From NCBI GenBank assembly GCA_002753515.1, contig PEAK01000023.1, forward strand, positions 1 to 56,052: 56,052 nucleotides of DNA. Reading direction: 5' to 3'. The notes below the pieces were generated by a model, which had not been told where the DNA came from, did no database searches, and worked only from the letters and a program-made list of their open reading frames with translations. The DNA is from Magnetococcales bacterium. Its GTDB lineage: Bacteria; Pseudomonadota; Magnetococcia; Magnetococcales; UBA8363. This document shows, in pieces, positions 52,899 through 56,052 of this stretch. The position numbers were made by a program, and so were the translations under genes. Position 1 is the first letter of the stretch; each line of letters starts with the position of its first letter.

Positions 52899-54106
52899 AA
52901 GAGGATCCCTGGAAAATCATGATGGTGGCGGGTGAGGCTTCGGGTGATTTCCTCGGTGCCGAGCTACTATCCGCAGTCAAGAATAAATACCCCGATGCCC
53001 TGTTCCTGGGTGTTGGTGGTGACAAAATGCGGCGGCTCGGGGTTGATAGCCCTTTCGATACCAATCATCTTTCGGTCATTGGTATTGCCGAAGTGGTCCT
53101 GCGACTCCCCGACTTGATCCGGGTGTTCCGCTATCTGCTGCACGTCATGGATGTCTCCCGCCCGCACCTGCTGATCACCATCGATTTGCCCGATTTTAAT
53201 TTTTTACTGGCCAAACGGGCCCGAGCGCGTGGTATCCCGGTACTGCACTATGTTTCGCCGCAGGTTTGGGCTTGGCGTTCCGGTCGTGCGCAACGATTGC
53301 AATATTTTATCGATCATTTGTTGGTCCTGTTCCCCTTTGAAGCAGAAATCTACGCCCGGACCAATCTCCCAGTCACATTTGTCGGCCACCCCTTGGTCCA
53401 TCAGGCCCTTCCCTGGTCGATGCGTACCGAAGGGGTTAAGGGACGCAATCTTGTACGTCATCAATTGGGAATCGGCTCCGAGGATCCCTGGGTCATACTG
53501 CTTCCGGGAAGTCGCCACTCCGAAGTCAGCCGCTTGCTGGCCCCCATGGTGCGCGCCTGTCAACTCTTGAAAATCGCGTTGCCAGCGGTGCGCTTCGCCA
53601 TTGCCCGGGCCACAACATTGACCGATGAGGATATTCTGCGGCATTGGCCGTCGGATTGTGACGAATCATTCAAGCGGGAGGTTCCAATCCTGGCCGGGGC
53701 AACGTATGATCTCCTGGCGAGTGCTGATGCCGCATTGGTTACATCGGGGACAGCCACCTTGGAAGCCGCTTTGATCCAAATTCCACAGGTCGTCTGTTAT
53801 CGCGTCAATAACATTACTTACGCAATTGGCAAGCGCTTGGTCAACGTACCTTTCATTTCATTGGTCAATCTGGTAGCTGGGCATCAGGTGGTTCAGGAAC
53901 GCTTGCAACATGCGGCGGAACCACAGACATTGTGTCGCGACCTTATCGGTTTATTGCAGGATGGACAAACCAGGGAAAGCATTCAAGCAGGATATCAAAC
54001 AGTCCGGGACAAGTTGACACGATCGGCGGCGAGTCCGTTCGCGGTGGTTGAGGCCATGCTCGCCAAGGGGTCTGGAAGGAAACAAGTTCCAGATCGGCAT
54101 CCATAA
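52895..54106 (+). CDS. lpxB: Lipid-A-disaccharide synthase LpxB
   Basis: LpxB joins lipid X and UDP-diacylglucosamine into the lipid A disaccharide at the inner membrane. The 403-residue GT-B enzyme has MMVAGEASGDFLGAEL at the start, DLPDFNFLLAKRARARGIPVLHYVSPQVWAWRSGRA, LPGSRHSEV in the UDP-binding half and VTSGTATLEAAL. The ATG is set by the overlap with lpxI. Lipid A genes after this one (lpxK, kdtA) are not here. Confidence 0.96.
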   Translation: MKEDPWKIMMVAGEASGDFLGAELLSAVKNKYPDALFLGVGGDKMRRLGVDSPFDTNHLSVIGIAEVVLRLPDLIRVFRYLLHVMDVSRPHLLITIDLPDFNFLLAKRARARGIPVLHYVSPQVWAWRSGRAQRLQYFIDHLLVLFPFEAEIYARTNLPVTFVGHPLVHQALPWSMRTEGVKGRNLVRHQLGIGSEDPWVILLPGSRHSEVSRLLAPMVRACQLLKIALPAVRFAIARATTLTDEDILRHWPSDCDESFKREVPILAGATYDLLASADAALVTSGTATLEAALIQIPQVVCYRVNNITYAIGKRLVNVPFISLVNLVAGHQVVQERLQHAAEPQTLCRDLIGLLQDGQTRESIQAGYQTVRDKLTRSAASPFAVVEAMLAKGSGRKQVPDRHP

Positions 54107-54128
54107 CTTTTGAGGCGGGAGAATTATA

Positions 54129-54488
54129 ATGGCTACAGTCACCCTTAACAAAGAAAACTTTGAACAAACCATCAATGGCAATGATGTCATCATTATTGAT
54201 TTCTGGGCCTCCTGGTGCGGACCCTGTAAGGCGTTTGCGCCCATTTTTGAAAAGGTATCGGAACGCTACCCCAATGTGGTGTTTGGCAAGGTGGAAACCG
54301 ACGACCAGCAGGAACTGGCTCAGGCTTTCCAAATTCGCTCCATACCAACGTTAATGATTTTCCGGGAGCAGATCATCATTTTTTCGCAACCGGGCATGCT
54401 GCCTGAGCCACAATTCATTGAACTGATTGAAAAAGCACTTATGTTGGATATGGATCAGGTACGTCAAGAAATTGCGGGGAAAGAATAA
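54129..54488 (+). CDS. Thioredoxin
   Basis: This 119-residue thioredoxin-fold protein has the active site WCGPCK in FWASWCGPCKAFAPIFEKV, the cis-proline in SIPTLMIF, and no signal peptide, so it is cytosolic. It ends in an unusual acidic-amphipathic tail (LDMDQVRQEIAGKE) beyond the normal fold. It follows lpxB by 22 bases and may be co-transcribed. Confidence 0.93.
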   Translation: MATVTLNKENFEQTINGNDVIIIDFWASWCGPCKAFAPIFEKVSERYPNVVFGKVETDDQQELAQAFQIRSIPTLMIFREQIIIFSQPGMLPEPQFIELIEKALMLDMDQVRQEIAGKE

Positions 54489-54532
54489 CGCCTTAGGCGG
54501 TCACACTGGAAGTTTTCTGCCCCCTAAAGCTT

Positions 54533-54571
54533 TCACGTGACTTTGGCACCCAGGGCCAAAGTCACGTGAAT
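54533..54571. terminator. Perfect 16-bp hairpin between convergent genes
   Basis: TTCACGTGACTTTGGC (54533-54548) and its exact complement (54556-54571) enclose a 7-base loop. Its place between the thioredoxin and the recombinase remnant fits a bidirectional terminator, though neither side has a T-run. A recombinase site is the other option. Confidence 0.6.
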
Positions 54572-54620
54572 GTGCATCGCCAGAACCAACCAGCACCCCG
54601 GACACTGGGGTGGTGTGATA

Positions 54621-55472
54621 TTACAGGACTCCCGTCCCAGTCAGCGAAGTGGCGCTCTGTAAGGAGATTCCAGCAGCCGAAGCACTGGCAATCAGGCCGG
54701 AGCGCAGGCTGAACCCGCTAAAATTGGCGGGATCCAAACCGATGGATTGCACCCGCTCTTTGACGATCAACGCAACACCATGACCGGTCAAAGGTTTTCC
54801 CGACAGCCTTCCATGCCGATTGATTCCCTGGAACACCGGCCCTTCGGTAATTTCTGAGGCAACCAACCATTCATCCAGTGCGCGTACCGGACACACCTCC
54901 CCCTGGGCGTGTGGTAATCCAACGCGTCCTTTGGACAGATGAATTTCGATGCCATTTTCCCTCCTTTGCAGATCCTGCGCTCCCAGGGTGATCAAGTCTG
55001 AGCGTCTGAGACCTGCGGCAAAGCCAACCAGAATCAGTGCCTTATCACGTTTATCCTTCAGGCGGTCACCCATATGTAGACAAATTTCAACAATTTTGTC
55101 CTTGATCAAGGGAGCCACTTGTCTTTGATCCTGACCGTGTTTTTGCTTGATGCCTTTGAGAACGGCATGCACCAGATCGGTTTTAGTGGGATCGGTCAGC
55201 CCCTGGGCAGTATGCGCCTTGCCGATTGAAACTTTCCAACGCGCCAAGGTGGCAAATTTATGGGAATCGGCATGCGCCACCAGATAGGATGCAACAATCT
55301 TGGCTGTGGAAGGAACTTCACCCCCCCAGTCCATGAATCGTCGCAGATCCCCCCAATATGCCGCTCGCGTGTTATCGGCTAGTGCAGAGCCTTGTTGATA
55401 GGCTTTTACATTGGGGGGTAGTTCAATGACATCAGTAGGGGGAATCGGGAAGGCACCCATGTAGGACTCCAT
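54621..55472 (-). pseudogene. Truncated tyrosine recombinase/integrase
   Basis: The 283-residue frame shows an N-terminal core-binding domain (DNTRAAYWGDLRRFMDWGG, typical of integrases) and the start of the catalytic domain with the first Arg in FAAGLRRSDLITL. Then it decays: the HxLR box reads GFSLRSG with Phe in place of His, and the protein ends at SLTGTGVL where TGHR and the nucleophile Tyr should follow. Three catalytic positions are therefore missing and it should be inactive. It marks an old mobile element or genomic island edge beside the conserved lipid A cluster. Confidence 0.8.
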
Positions 55473-56052
55473 ATTGTTAGCCTGAATTCTTTCTTTGTCG
55501 AGTTAATTTCCATAGTCAGTTGTTACCATCCATCGCAACCTCATCGTCAATCCATTGACTAAAATCTTGCTTTTTTCATCTCTTCCTACCACTTTCTTGA
55601 CATCGGGGGCGGATCCTTGAACTTTAGCAGCACTCTTTTGTAAGAAATTTTCATTTTTAGCAGCGGTCTCACTCCAGGATCCGACCCCCGACGGGGAGAC
55701 AGCTCTGCAATCCGGGGGCCATTATCTCATTATCGCTTTTTCCGTACTGTTGATTAACAGCAATTTTTGGATATCTATCTGCTATTATTATTTTTATGAT
55801 GGCATTCCCATCCGTGCTTCGGGAATCGTGCCAAAATTTCGCAGGGTGAGTAGCGATAAGAGGGGCTGTGATTGGCCAACGAAAAACGGAGACTTGACTG
55901 ATCAGGGAGAAATGGCTGACATTCGCAAATGCTTGGTGGCCTACCATAGTTTCATTAATTCTTGTAGCCTGATCGTCACCCGGTTTCAAGAAGTTGGTAG
56001 CTCAGCAGCTCCATTATACTCCAGGCGTGGTCCGTCAACCCAGCCGCCATGG
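55473..56052. other. Non-coding right end of the window with repeats
   Basis: These 580 bases hold no supported gene. The frame at 55669-55989 (minus) lacks any recognisable motif. The stretch contains an imperfect inverted repeat (55603-55618 and 55676-55691) and a short direct repeat (TTTAGCAGC at 55623-55631 and 55656-55664). This is compatible with the remains of a mobile element end. Confidence 0.5.
55603..55691. repeat. Imperfect inverted repeat, possible mobile-element remnant
   Basis: TCGGGGGCGGATCCT (starting 55603) pairs with AGGATCCGACCCCCGA (55676-55691) apart from one inserted base. Two TTTAGCAGC copies lie inside. No transposase fragment is next to it, so the type cannot be named. 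Confidence 0.45.

Noticed and set aside
55669-55989. 106-codon minus-strand frame near the right end
   Set aside because: There is no domain, no good ribosome site, and it starts in apparently non-coding, repeat-bearing DNA.

Overview
The window looks like a chromosomal segment of a Gram-negative proteobacterium. It carries a lipid A and outer-membrane assembly cluster, an RpoE-type sigma factor with a zinc anti-sigma partner, type IV pilins and chemotaxis proteins. LpxI rather than LpxH next to lpxA and lpxB, and the order rpsB-tsf-pyrH-frr-uppS-cdsA-dxr-rseP-bamA, fit Alphaproteobacteria or a deep relative. The repeated Rpn-type nucleases and a two-module Cache receptor would suit a Magnetococcales-like organism. 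That placement is inference and no marker here proves it.

Layout. (1) 1-10.2 kb: 5'-truncated MscK-like channel carrying an in-frame MITE, queE, thiE/tenI, then a STAS-cheY-cheA-receptor chemotaxis operon. (2) 10.4-14.6 kb: two Rpn-family genes with nearly the same C-terminus in inverted orientation, bracketing a cyclophilin and a cyclase-like/cold-shock fusion protein. (3) 14.7-20.8 kb: queF, a SPOR lipoprotein, a small lipoprotein, a MORN/TPR protein and a TolC-like protein. (4) 21.0-25.4 kb: a tight five-gene operon of coaBC, an Rrf2 regulator without cysteines, a ThiF-like E1, a cysteine synthase, and a degenerate E1 fused to a TusA domain. (5) 25.6-30.6 kb: three type IV pilins behind a sigma-54 promoter, followed by two candidate glycosylation enzymes. 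(6) 30.6-36.1 kb: a flippase-like membrane protein, recQ, and an AT-rich MBOAT/SGNH acylation pair. (7) 36.3-40.3 kb: rpsU, anti-sigma, rpoE, nadB, acylphosphatase, Hpt. (8) 40.5-54.5 kb: translation, isoprenoid, phospholipid, Bam and lipid A genes plus a thioredoxin. (9) 54.6 kb to the end: a decayed tyrosine recombinase and non-coding DNA with inverted repeats.

The best candidate for an undescribed system is region 4. A ThiF-type E1 that lacks the usual N-terminal Arg-Tyr-Ser-Arg-His segment sits one gene away from a degenerate E1 that keeps this segment, has lost its nucleotide-binding glycines, and ends in a TusA sulfur carrier. The cysteine synthase lies between them, and all are co-transcribed with coaBC, whose product consumes cysteine. 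I read this as a split E1 that routes protein-bound sulfur into cysteine and CoA, under an Rrf2 regulator that may work like CymR with CysK. Second is the inactive-looking nucleotidyl cyclase domain joined to three cold-shock-like domains. Third is the 169-bp MITE with an 8-bp target duplication that added exactly 59 codons to the channel gene.

I saw no rRNA, tRNA or CRISPR array. Start sites were chosen by eye from ribosome binding sites, overlaps and family N-termini.
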